Positions 1 to 8,800 of a DNA stretch of 54,862 nucleotides are shown here, piece after piece. The notes beneath the pieces are model-generated. The model saw nothing but the letters and a program-made list of their open reading frames with translations. It was not told the origin of the DNA and did not search any database. This stretch comes from Alicyclobacillus sendaiensis NBRC 100866 (GTDB lineage Bacteria > Bacillota > Bacilli > Alicyclobacillales > Alicyclobacillaceae), in assembly GCF_001552675.1 (NCBI RefSeq), contig NZ_BCRQ01000009.1, positions 1-54,862 of the forward strand, read 5' to 3'. The first letter of the stretch is position 1. Every line of letters begins with the position of its first letter. Made by a program: the position numbers and the translations under genes.

Positions 1-129
1 ACCAGATGAGTTGAAGATCTCCGTTTTCGTCTGTAATTTCTTAGATTCCCTCATTCCGCTTTTTATACATGAAATCAGTAAGTCGGCTTGGTCGACCTCA
101 CTACTCTTCAGGTCGCCGTACACGCCCAT
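1..129 (-). CDS. possible partial hypothetical protein running off the left edge
   Basis: On the minus strand one frame stays open from about position 190 to the window edge. It encodes a glycine-rich hydrophobic stretch followed by a polar Ser/Lys/Glu-rich stretch. Candidate starts are ATG at 129 or GTG at 171. No convincing ribosome binding site is visible and the open stretch is short. I do not recognise the product. It could be the 5' end of a real gene or chance in a decayed region. Confidence 0.2.
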   Translation of the reverse strand, partial: MGVYGDLKSSEVDQADLLISCIKSGMRESKKLQTKTEIFNSSG

Positions 130-539
130 GGCTCCGCCCAGTACGCATCCCCACCAGGCACCAAATGTCACGCACTGGACACAAACGATGAAGTCACGAC
201 TTTACACCTAGTGACTGGAAGCTATTCGAAACAAAGGACAACGTCATGGACTCACCATGTGAGGAGGTGTCCGAGTAATTGACCTAAGGACACGCTGTAC
301 ACGACGCCACTCCTCGAACGGAAATGGTTTATCTTAGTCTCCCGGCTTCGACAGTTGGACAGAGTATGTAGACTCGTGGATGAATGTGGGATCCTAAAGG
401 GCGCGGCTTGTAAGACTTGTCCACAGGCATGCACCACGTTTTCTATCGCTTTTTGTAGGTGTGCATTTGTCTGTGGATAAATGTGTTGTTTTGTTTACAT
501 AGGCGTAGGTTGTGTCCCATCACGTGGATATGTATATCC
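130..539. other. gene-poor stretch with no supported gene
   Basis: Short frames occur on both strands, but none has a ribosome binding site, domain signal or the strong GC third-position bias of real genes in this window. The only visible structure is the inverted repeat near its right end. It is best read as degraded accessory DNA next to the transposase remnant. Confidence 0.5.
420..477. repeat. imperfect inverted repeat, possible hairpin or old element end
   Basis: The arms TCCACAGGCATGCAC (420-434) and GTGCATTTGTCTGTGGA (461-477) are complementary apart from a few mismatches and bulges, around a loop of about 26 nt. It lies just upstream of the transposase remnant, so it may be a relic of an element terminus. 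No target-site duplication was found. Confidence 0.4.
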
Positions 540-543
540 ACGT
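522..543. repeat. perfect 10-bp inverted repeat
   Basis: ACGTGGATAT (522-531) and its exact complement ATATCCACGT (534-543) are separated by two bases. The symmetry suits a dimeric protein-binding site or a small hairpin at the start of the transposase remnant. No function can be assigned. Confidence 0.5.
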
Positions 544-1323
544 CCTTCGACGAAAGCCAAGAACGGGTCTGTTACCGCTACTTACGTGCGGTTAGGCCAT
601 AACTACCGCGATCACAGGCCGATCAGCCGAAGGCCAAGGTGCTGTACACCTTCGGCCGTGCAGAGGAAACACACCTGGAGGCGCCGTCGCCTTGCCCCGA
701 GTATTCATCGTTTTCGTGGGCAACGAGTTTACCTTAGGGCGCGGCCAGTCGGATGCCATCCAAATCACGCTGCTGGACAGCCTTCCCATGGGAGGGGCGT
801 ATCTGCCGATGAGCTAAGGCGACAGCTTGCATTGGACGAAGTCTTGCCTGAGCGGCGGCCGATCGGAAGTTCAAACAGGATCTCATCGGATGGCAGCTTG
901 GCCGGGTGATCACGGCTGTAGACCGCGGCTTCGCATCCGAGAACAATCTGCGGATCCGACAACGCGCCGTCGGTCACTACATTGCTGGGGAGAAGATGAC
1001 CTCTGGGAAACCGGCGGTGGACGAGGCCTTGGCGCGCCCTGGACGCTTTCGTGAGCTTCGTCCGAACCTGAAAGGTGAAGGAGGTCGTGGTGGGAGACGG
1101 CGAGGCCCGGGTCCGTTACGTGTTGGCGTTCAATCCCGAGGAAGCCAAACGCGATGAGGCGCGCCGGGCTGCGAAGTTGCGCGAGCTTCGGATGGAGTTG
1201 GAACGCCTCAAGGAGCTTCAGGGCGAAGCGCACACGAAGGCGCACTGTCGATTCGCAAGCCATCCAACGTTCAAGCGCTACCTGAAACAGGACCGATGGG
1301 GGAACCTGAGAATTGACCCGTAG
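540..1323 (+). pseudogene. IS1634/IS4-type transposase remnant, N-terminal and central parts
   Basis: Fragments of one DDE transposase are spread over different frames. At 550-605 one frame reads STKAKNG then YVRLGHNYRD, an IS1634-like N-terminus. The next piece (PKAKVLYTFGRAEE) follows in another frame from about 612. After a damaged or deleted stretch, 870-1074 reads IGWQLGRVITAVDRGFASE, with a DRGF-type catalytic Asp region and HYIAGEKM. A one-base insertion near 1072 moves the rest (KEVVVGDGEARVRYVLAFNPEEA, shown here only as the block 1075-1140) into a third frame, which ends at 1323. The family call rests on recognised motif order. The element is clearly dead, and its C-terminus is found separately at 2316-2540. 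Confidence 0.65.
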
Positions 1324-2315
1324 GCCGTGAGGAGACTGGTAACTAAGAAGTAGCTGCGTGGTGGGCCATCTGCCTGTCCAATGATGGATTCGGAACGAGT
1401 GTTCAAAGGTTGTTTGACTGCGTGTTCGAAAGTTATCGGATTGGGTGTCCCAAAGCCGCGGAACACGTACCGTGGTTCTCCTGGTCGCCGGCTCCGTCTT
1501 ACGATGGGGCTTTATGCACCACCGTCAAACGAGCTCTGGCGGTAGATGACGTGATCGTATCGCGATATCTCTTCATTTTCATGCTCTCGCGGCGTCGACA
1601 TTCGACACGAATGTCCTGCGGAGCAACCGACGGCCATGGGGAAGTCGTGCCGCGTGAAGCGCACGGAGAAGCCAGCCGTGCCGGGACGGGGCTCCGTGCG
1701 TGAACCGGACGTGGCATGCAAGATGGCCGCTCCGTTTACGTGGCTGCCGGCTCACATGCCTGCACGGGTCTGCCCACATGCGCCGGATTGACCATGGGTG
1801 AAGTACGTGATTCGTGAGGTGGCGCGGTTTCCACATACCATTGCCTAATCGCTTCGTCCAGTTTGGAGGCATGTCTCACTAGTGCGTTTTACATTTCGGA
1901 TGTTCGCTGCAGATCTCAAAGGTCGTCCTCGAAAATAGATGCGATCTTCATGTATTGTGACAGAAACAGTCCTTGAGAAGAACCAGATTAAATATATAGA
2001 TAATAAGGTAAATAAACCTAAAATAATATCAAAGAAACTGAGGGAGCCATATCCTGTGTACGCATCAGAGACTGCAGATTTCCTGATTTGTATATCTACA
2101 AATTAACAGGATATATTCAAATAGAGCGAAGAGGTGGCCAAATAGCCTTGACACATAAATAACATATGCGTCATTGGTGAGTAAATCTTGTCTGGAGAAT
2201 AATTTTGAACATATAAAATTCTGTACTTCTCGGCAGATAAATGAGAAACGCGCAGGTGTTCTCAGCCGTTTTCGCCAGGATTGACATACACGTCGCCGTT
2301 AACCGTCGTGTTCTC
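1324..2315. other. non-coding, decayed stretch with an AT-rich core
   Basis: No frame here shows a recognisable domain, ribosome binding site or the codon bias of neighbouring genes. From about 1960 to 2240 the sequence becomes strongly AT-rich, against a window that is mostly GC-rich. The stretch lies between the central and C-terminal parts of the transposase remnant, so it may be inserted foreign DNA or rearranged element DNA. Confidence 0.5.
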
Positions 2316-2540
2316 GAGTCCGCGTTTCGGACCCTGAAGACCGGGCGCTCGTGGCCCGACATCCGCTCCCACATGCAAGCGATGCATCAGGTGACCAAGC
2401 GCACGCCAAATGGAATCGTTGTGCACCGGACTGAAACGACCGAAGTGCAGCGGGAAATTCTGCGAATGCTACGGATCACAGAGCCACCAAGAATTCTGCG
2501 CATGGAACCTCGCACACGAGGGATTAGACACTACACGGGT
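2316..2540 (+). pseudogene. transposase C-terminal remnant with internal deletion
   Basis: The frame reads ESAFRTLKT, the conserved segment before the last acidic region of IS1634/IS4-type transposases. It then passes directly into a C-terminal block (RTETTEVQREILRMLRI, EPPRI) that normally lies over a hundred residues later. This indicates an internal deletion. It probably belongs to the same dead element as 540-1323, or to a second copy. Confidence 0.6.
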
Positions 2541-2696
2541 TAGCCACAGGTCCCAAGCCGGGAGTGGGCTTGGGGGACTACGACTACAAAGTGTCGAAGC
2601 CAGCCTCGAGTTGTGACATAGATTGCCGTATCCGATGAGAAGGAGTCAATACCTATGCGAGGTCTGCAGGACCTCCATGTCGACAGCGCTTGAGCC

Positions 2697-2731
2697 AAGC
2701 GCCGAACGGCACCTTGTGTCGCCCGGCGCTT
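2697..2731 (-). terminator. candidate terminator hairpin after the secreted protein gene
   Basis: The arms AAGCGCCG (2697-2704) and CGGCGCTT (2724-2731) are perfectly complementary around a 19-nt loop, starting 11 nt downstream of the stop at 2742 on the minus strand. No T-tract follows, so this is only a weak intrinsic terminator candidate. Confidence 0.35.
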
Positions 2732-2741
2732 CGCTTTACCA

Positions 2742-3434
2742 TCAGGTCGTCGACGTGGCATTCGAGCTGCTGGACGTGCTGTTTGTGCTCGTGCTGGACG
2801 AGCCGGTCGCCTTCGAAGTTGAGGAAGTGGTCGATCCCGATGTCGACTGCGCGGTGCTCGGCGTTGGGGTGGCGCCGAGATCGCGAATCGCCTCGCGCAG
2901 CTTGGCAATGAGGAGGTTCTCCAGGTTCCAGAGCTGGCGCAGTTGGCCGGCCGGTGGGTTGGTGGACGACGTCAACTGGTTCATCTCCTGCGTGAACTGG
3001 CTGTATTCCTTCGAAATCTGCTGCTCGAGGGCGGTCAGGGCGTGAGTCTCCCGGAGGGCGGATTCCGCCTGGGCGACCTGCTTCAAGATCTGGTTCATGG
3101 CTTGGCGCGTCGCTTGATTGGTCGACGCGTTCTGGAGCGCCGTCAGGTCCGACTGGAGCTCCGAGATGAGCTGGGCCACGGTCGGCGACTGGCCGGACGA
3201 AGATGTTGTGCTCTGCAGGAGCGACTGGTACTGCTGGTAGAGCGCTTGCACGGCGGCCGCCTTGGTCTGGACATCCGTGACGGTGATGTTCTCGTGGTGG
3301 CCGTGGCTTGCCGCGACGGGGTGGCCGAGATGCAGTCCGCGCGGCGCGGCCAGGGCGACTGGGCTGCCGGCAGCCACGAGCGTGCCGATGGCGGCGACGG
3401 TAGCGACGGCTTTCGTCCAACGGGCGTGCTTCAT
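2742..3434 (-). CDS. secreted Ser/Thr-rich hypothetical protein
   Basis: This is a 230-residue protein of unknown function. The chosen ATG at 3434 has an AAAGGGGGA ribosome binding site, and an upstream in-frame start at 3464 lacks one. Residues 1-29 form a signal peptide: MKHARWTK, then a hydrophobic core ending in ALA before APRG. The middle (about 40-185) is Gln-rich and predicted helical, with many Ala/Leu/Gln heptad-like stretches. The last 40 residues are an almost pure Ser/Thr/Asn tail, typical of a surface or wall-spanning linker. It is divergent from the ribokinase gene with about 100 nt between. No enzyme motif is seen; an extracellular helical protein is an inference. Confidence 0.75.
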   Translation of the reverse strand: MKHARWTKAVATVAAIGTLVAAGSPVALAAPRGLHLGHPVAASHGHHENITVTDVQTKAAAVQALYQQYQSLLQSTTSSSGQSPTVAQLISELQSDLTALQNASTNQATRQAMNQILKQVAQAESALRETHALTALEQQISKEYSQFTQEMNQLTSSTNPPAGQLRQLWNLENLLIAKLREAIRDLGATPTPSTAQSTSGSTTSSTSKATGSSSTSTNSTSSSSNATSTT

Positions 3435-3532
3435 TTGAATCCCCCTTTGGTATGGTGTGAACATTCATCCTCTGTGTCCATTGAGGCTAGGACAAGAAGC
3501 TCAAAATTTCCTTGAAGGCAGGAGGTGGGCGC

Positions 3533-4471
3533 GTGGATGCGGTCGTGATCGGCAGTATCAACGTGGACCTGGTGGTGGGGGTCGACGCGATGCCCGGGCC
3601 GGGGGAGACGGTGTTGGGTCAATCGGCCAGGTACCAGGTCGGCGGCAAGGGGGCGAATCAGGCGATTGCGGCGGCCCGGCAGGGGGCGCGCGTGCGGATG
3701 GTGGGCGCCGTGGGGACGGACGCGTTTGCCGGGATGCTGACCTCCGCGCTGCGGGAGGCGGGCGTCGATGTCGCAGGCGTAACGCAGGCGGAGGGGCCGA
3801 GCGGCACGGCGCTCGTGTTCCTCGAACCGGGCGGGCAGAACCGCATTGTGGTGGTGCCGGGGGCGAATGCGGCACTGACGCCCGAGGGGGTGGAGCGCGC
3901 CGTGATGAATTTGGATGCGCCGCGGGACATGGCGGTGGTGGTGCAAAACGAGATTACGCCAGACGCCGTGTTGGCAGCCATCCGTGCCGCGCACGGGCGT
4001 GGATTTCGCGTGGTCTGGAACGCCGCGCCGCCCGCACAGGTGCCGGTGGGCGCGCTTCGCAGCGAGGACGTCCTCGTCGTGAACGAGGCGGAGGCTTCGC
4101 ACCTCGCGGGAAAGCCCGTGATGGACCCGAAGGCGGCGCGCGAGGTGGCGGCGCAGCTCCTCGCCCTGGGGCCGGGGCTTGCGGTGGTGACGCTCGGCGA
4201 CAAGGGCCTGGTGGCGGCGACGCGGCGCGGCACCATCCAGGTGCCGGCGTGGCCGGTGGAGGTGCGCGACACGACGGCGGCAGGCGACACGTGGATTGGC
4301 GCCTTTGTCGCGGCGTGGGACGGGGGCGAGGATGTGATACAGGCGCTGCGCTATGCGACGGCCGCGTCCGCCCTGTGCGTGACGCGGGCGGGCGCCTCGG
4401 ACAGCATCCCCACCCGCGCGGAGGTCGAGGCGTTCCTTCGCGCGCATTCGCCGTCCCAAATTTTTTCGTAG
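3533..4471 (+). CDS. rbsK: ribokinase (PfkB family)
   Basis: This 312-residue enzyme phosphorylates D-ribose with ATP to ribose-5-phosphate in the cytoplasm, feeding the pentose phosphate pathway. The start is GTG at 3533 because AGGAGGTG lies 5 nt upstream; the longer in-frame TTG at 3512 would swallow that site. The N-terminal GSINVDLVV and GGKGANQA (about 37-44) match ribokinase sugar-binding signatures. DTTAAGDTW (246-254) holds the PfkB catalytic base Asp252. Length fits the family (about 300-310). No ribose transporter or RbsD lies in the window, so another sugar or nucleoside kinase of the family is possible, but the ribokinase signatures are strong. Confidence 0.85.
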   Translation: MDAVVIGSINVDLVVGVDAMPGPGETVLGQSARYQVGGKGANQAIAAARQGARVRMVGAVGTDAFAGMLTSALREAGVDVAGVTQAEGPSGTALVFLEPGGQNRIVVVPGANAALTPEGVERAVMNLDAPRDMAVVVQNEITPDAVLAAIRAAHGRGFRVVWNAAPPAQVPVGALRSEDVLVVNEAEASHLAGKPVMDPKAAREVAAQLLALGPGLAVVTLGDKGLVAATRRGTIQVPAWPVEVRDTTAAGDTWIGAFVAAWDGGEDVIQALRYATAASALCVTRAGASDSIPTRAEVEAFLRAHSPSQIFS

Positions 4472-4498
4472 GCGCGGCAGGAGTTCGGGACTCGACGA

Positions 4499-4512
4499 CG
4501 AACGTATGTTTG
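4499..4512. promoter_or_regulatory. candidate LexA (SOS) box upstream of sbcD
   Basis: CGAACGTATGTTTG matches the Firmicute LexA consensus CGAACRNRYGTTYC at every position except the last. It lies 46 nt upstream of the sbcD start, where a repressor could block the promoter. SOS control of sbcDC is therefore plausible but inferred from the sequence alone. Confidence 0.5.
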
Positions 4513-4558
4513 CAAAGGCCCAGAAGGCCCACTCTCGACTCGGAAAGAAGGTCATGCC

Positions 4559-5833
4559 ATGCGCATCCTCCATACCGCGGATTGGCACTTCGGCAAGACG
4601 CTCGAAGGGCGAGCGCGCGCGCCTGAACAGTGGCAGTTCATTGAGGAGTTGGCCGCCATTTGCGAGGACGAGGCGGTGGATCTGGTCCTCATGGCCGGGG
4701 ACGTCTACCAGACGGTGAACCCGAGCGCAGAGGCGGAGGAGATGTTCTACCACGCCCTCCACAGGCTGGCCGCCGGTGGGCGCCGGGGCGTCGTGATCAT
4801 CGCCGGCAATCACGATCACGCCGATCGTATCCGCGCCCCGCGCTGGCTGGCAGATTCGCTTGGCATTGCGCTCGTGGGGTTGCCGAAAGACGAAATACGG
4901 CCGACCGAGGCGCGGGACGGCGGCGTGTGGCGGCCGTTTGGCGGCGTGGGCGCGCTCGAAATCGCCGTTCCGTCCTGCGCCCACCGGGCCCGGATTGCGG
5001 CCGTGCCCTATCCGTCCGAATCTCGGCTCGGCGAGGTGCTCTCCGAATCTCTTGAGGAGGGCGAGATGCGGCGAAGCTACAGTGAGCGCCTCGCGTCGTG
5101 GTATGCCGATCTCGCCCGCCACTTTCGCCCGGACACGGTCAACCTGCTCGTGAGCCACGTGTACGTCGTGGGCGGGATGGAGAGTGACTCCGAAATTCAA
5201 ATCCAGGTGGGCGGCGCGTATGCGGTGGATCCATCGGCCTTCCCCGCAAGCGCGCAGTACGTGGCGCTCGGCCATCTGCATCGGCCGCAGGAGATGGAGG
5301 GCCCGGGGGGCGTGCCGATTCGGTATGCCGGGTCTCCCCTCGCGTACAGCTTTTCCGAGGCGGGGCAGCAGAAATCGGTGACGCTCGTGGAGGCTGAGCC
5401 TGGGCAGCGCGCGCGGTGGCGGGAGATTCCGCTCGCGGCGGGGCGCCCGCTCGTGCGCTGGCGGGCGTCGGGCCTCGACGAGGTGCGCGCCTGGCTCGAA
5501 GAAGGGCGAGATGAGGGCGCCTGGATTGACCTCGAGGTGCGCGTCGACACGGAGATGGCCCTGCGGGACATTCAGGAACTGCGCGAGGCGCGGCCGCACC
5601 TCGTCCATATTCGGCCCATCCTGCCGGTGCGTGAGGGGGTTGAGGATTGGGACGCGCAGAAATCCAGGTCTATCTCGCCGGACGTGCTCTTCCGCCGCTT
5701 CTTCGAAGAGAAAGTCGGCGTGCCGCCGGATGATGCCTTGGTGCAGCTCTTCCTCGAGCTCGTGCAGGACGTGGATCGGGACGCTGGCGGGCCCGCGGCG
5801 AACGCGGAGGCGGGCGAGGAGGTGGGCGCATGA
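4559..5833 (+). CDS. sbcD: exonuclease subunit SbcD
   Basis: This is the nuclease subunit of the SbcCD (Mre11-Rad50 type) complex, which opens hairpins and trims DNA ends. The 424-residue protein has the calcineurin-like phosphoesterase motifs in order: LHTADWH (Asp8, His10), GDVY (Asp48), GNHDH (Asn84-His87), a later LLVSHVYV, and ALGHLHRPQ. These are the metal ligands of Mre11 nucleases. The C-terminal third is the DNA/SbcC-binding cap region. Length suits SbcD. The stop overlaps the sbcC start in ATGA, so the two are translationally coupled. A LexA-like box precedes the gene. Confidence 0.95.
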   Translation: MRILHTADWHFGKTLEGRARAPEQWQFIEELAAICEDEAVDLVLMAGDVYQTVNPSAEAEEMFYHALHRLAAGGRRGVVIIAGNHDHADRIRAPRWLADSLGIALVGLPKDEIRPTEARDGGVWRPFGGVGALEIAVPSCAHRARIAAVPYPSESRLGEVLSESLEEGEMRRSYSERLASWYADLARHFRPDTVNLLVSHVYVVGGMESDSEIQIQVGGAYAVDPSAFPASAQYVALGHLHRPQEMEGPGGVPIRYAGSPLAYSFSEAGQQKSVTLVEAEPGQRARWREIPLAAGRPLVRWRASGLDEVRAWLEEGRDEGAWIDLEVRVDTEMALRDIQELREARPHLVHIRPILPVREGVEDWDAQKSRSISPDVLFRRFFEEKVGVPPDDALVQLFLELVQDVDRDAGGPAANAEAGEEVGA

Positions 5834-8800
5834 GGCCGATTCGGCTGGTGGTGCAGGGGCTGCGAAGCTACAGGGAGCGGCAGGAAATCGACTTTCAGGC
5901 GCTGACGGAGCACGGGCTTTTCGGCATCTTTGGGCCGACGGGGAGCGGCAAGTCGACCATCCTCGACGCCATCACCTTGGCCCTCTTCGGAAGTTCGGCG
6001 CGGGCGTCACGCCATACACAGGGAACGGTGAATCCGCTCGAGGCGCGCATGGAAATCCTCTTTGAATTCGAGATTGGCACAGGTGCGCGGCGCAGGCGGT
6101 ACCGCGTGGAGCGCGCCTTCAAGCGCGGACAGAGTCCTTTTTCCGCCCTTTCCGCGGCGAGCCGGCTGCTGCAATTGGAAGAGGCGGGCGGCCTCGTCGT
6201 GGTGGCCGAGGGGGCGCGGGAGGTGGACGCCGCCATCGAGGCCATTCTGGGGCTCAAAGAGGAGGATTTCACGCGGGCCGTGGTGCTGCCGCAGGGGCAG
6301 TTCGCCGAATTTCTGCACCTCTCCGGGGCGGATCGCGGGAAAATGCTCGAGCGGCTGTTTGGTCTGGAGCGCTACGGCAAAAAACTCTCCGAGAAGGTGT
6401 CTCTGCGGTTGGCCGAGGCCGCGCAGGAGGTGGGGCAGCTGGAGGCGGCACTCGCCGAAATGGGCGATGCATCGGAGGAGGCGCTGGCGCGGGCACAATC
6501 GGCGCTCGCGGAGGCCAACCAGGCGCTTGCGAAGGCGGAAGCCGAGCGGCGGGAGGCCGAAGCGCGCCTGCGGGATCTCGAGCGCGTGGCCGAGCTGGAT
6601 GCCGCGCGCCGGCAGGCGGAGGATGAGGCGAATCGCCTGCGGGAGCGCGCGGAGGAGGTGGCGCGGCTCGAGGGGCGGCTTGCGCGCCATCGCCGCGCGG
6701 AGGTGCTCATGCCGCTTGTGGTGGCCTGGGAAGAAGCCGCTGCGATGGCGCAGGCGGCGCAGGCGCGCGCGGACGAGGCTCGTTCCAATCTCCTCGCCGC
6801 CGAGTCGCGCGCGGAAGAAGCCATAAGAGCGGACGCGGAGGCCACATCCCGGCGCGAGGCGGAGGAGCCCGCGCTCATCGCCGAGCAGGCGCGCCTGCGC
6901 GAAGCCGAAGCCCTGGAGCGCGCTTGGGCGGACAAGGCGCGGGCCGCCCAAGAGGCTGAGCGTGAGCTCGCATCCGAGCGCGCGCGTTTGGCGCGTGCGG
7001 AACAGTCCTGCGCCGATCTCGAGGCGAAGGCCGTGGCGCTGCGGCAGGCGCTCGAGGATGCCGAGCGCGCGTTTCGGGCGCACCACGTGCCTCACGAGAT
7101 GAGAAGCGCGCTCGACGAGCTCCGCCGCGCCCACGATGCCTGGCGGATGGCGGCGCTCGCGCGGGATGAAGAGGCCGCGCGCCTTGCGTCGCGCCGCACG
7201 GACGTGGAGCAGGCCGATCACGCCTGGCGGGAAGCGGCGGCGGTGCGAGATGGCTTGCTCGCGGAGTCGGCGTCCGCCGAGTCGCGGCGGGCCGCGCATG
7301 AAGGCGCCCGCCCCGCGCACACGCGCGATGCGCTGGCCAGCCTTCGCACCTGGTATCTGCGGGCGGAGGAGCGCGTGCGCGAACTGGAACAGGCCGAGCA
7401 GGCCGCGGCGCAAGCCCGCCGCCGCGCGGAGGCGGCGGATCGGGCGCGGGCGCAGGCGGAGGACGTGCGCAGCGCGCGCGAGCGAGAGGCCAAGTCGGCG
7501 CTCGAGTCCCTCGAGCGGTGGCGGTCGGAGCGGGAGCGGCGCTGGGCCGCGCGGCAAGGCCAACTCATCGCCGAGTTGGCCCGCCAGCTGGTGGACGGAA
7601 AGCCCTGTCCGGTCTGCGGCGCCACGCACCATCCAAGTCCAGCCCTCGGCGGGCACGAGGCGGCCGAGGTGTGGACGGAAGATGACGATCTCGCCCTGGC
7701 CGAGGCGGAGGCGCTTTGGCGCGCGGCGGACGAGGCGCTTCGCGAGGCCGAGCGGCAGTACCAAGCCGCCCTGGCGAAGGCGGAAGCCGCGGCGATGGAG
7801 GCAAGCCGAGCGGACGAGGAACGCGCGCGCCGCCTGACGGCGCTCGCGGAGCTTTGGACGGAGGCGCAGGGCGTGGCGGAAGAAACCCCGCCCGCGTCGG
7901 TGGAGGGCTGGCGGTCGCACGTCCGGCGCGTGGCCGACGAGGTGGCGGAGGCGGAAGCGGCCTGGGCAGCCTGGGAAGCCCGCGCGCAGGAGCTCGCGGC
8001 CGAAGCGGCATCCATCGCGGAGCGGCTCGAGGGCGCGAACCGCAGCGCGGTGGCCGCCGAGGAGCGCCTGAAGGCGGCGCGGTCGGAGTGGGAGCGGCAG
8101 CGGGCCATCGCGGCAGCGGCCGAGGAGAAGGTGCAAGCGGCGGAGGCGTCCCTGCGGCGGGCCGCGGAGGCGGTGCTTGGGGACGGGATGGACGGTGCGG
8201 CCATCGCCCACGCGGTCGAGGAGCGGCTCCGTCGCCTGGAAGAGGACGACAAGCTCGCGGCCGAGGCGGACGAGCGGCGCACCGAGCTCGCGGACCAGCT
8301 CGCGCAGGTGGGCGTTCGCCGCGAAGAGGCGGAGCGCGAGCGGCGAGAGGCCGAGCGCCGTGTCCACGAAGCCGAGGTGCGCGCTGCGCAGCTCCGCGCG
8401 GGCGCCGACGGCGACAGGGCTCGCCTGGACGAGATGACAGCCGGGCGCTCCGTGGCCGAGGCGCTCGCCGAGACTCAGGCTGCGCTGGAGGGTCTCCGGC
8501 GCGCGGTGGCCGAGGCGCTTCGCGCACGGGAGGCCGCCGAAGCGGCGCGCGACAAGGCGCGGACGGACGCCGCGCAGGCCGAGGCAGCGTTAAGCGAGTC
8601 GCGCCGGACCGAAGCGCGTGCGCGCGAGGCGCTGGAGGCCGCGCTGGCCGAATCCGGCTTCGCGACACCCGGGGAGGTGCGGGACGCGCTGCTCGACGAG
8701 CGCGAGGTGGCGGATGCGGAGGGCGAGATCGCCCGCTACCGCGACGCGCTGCAGGCGGTGAAGCAGCGGCTGGACGATCTCGCCCGCCAACTCGCCGGCC

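Noticed and set aside
3431-5608. 725-residue open frame on the minus strand
   Set aside because: It is antisense to rbsK and sbcD and arises from high-GC codon bias.
6007-8367. 786-residue open frame on the minus strand
   Set aside because: It is antisense to the sbcC coiled-coil region; Arg/Leu/His composition is typical of shadows.
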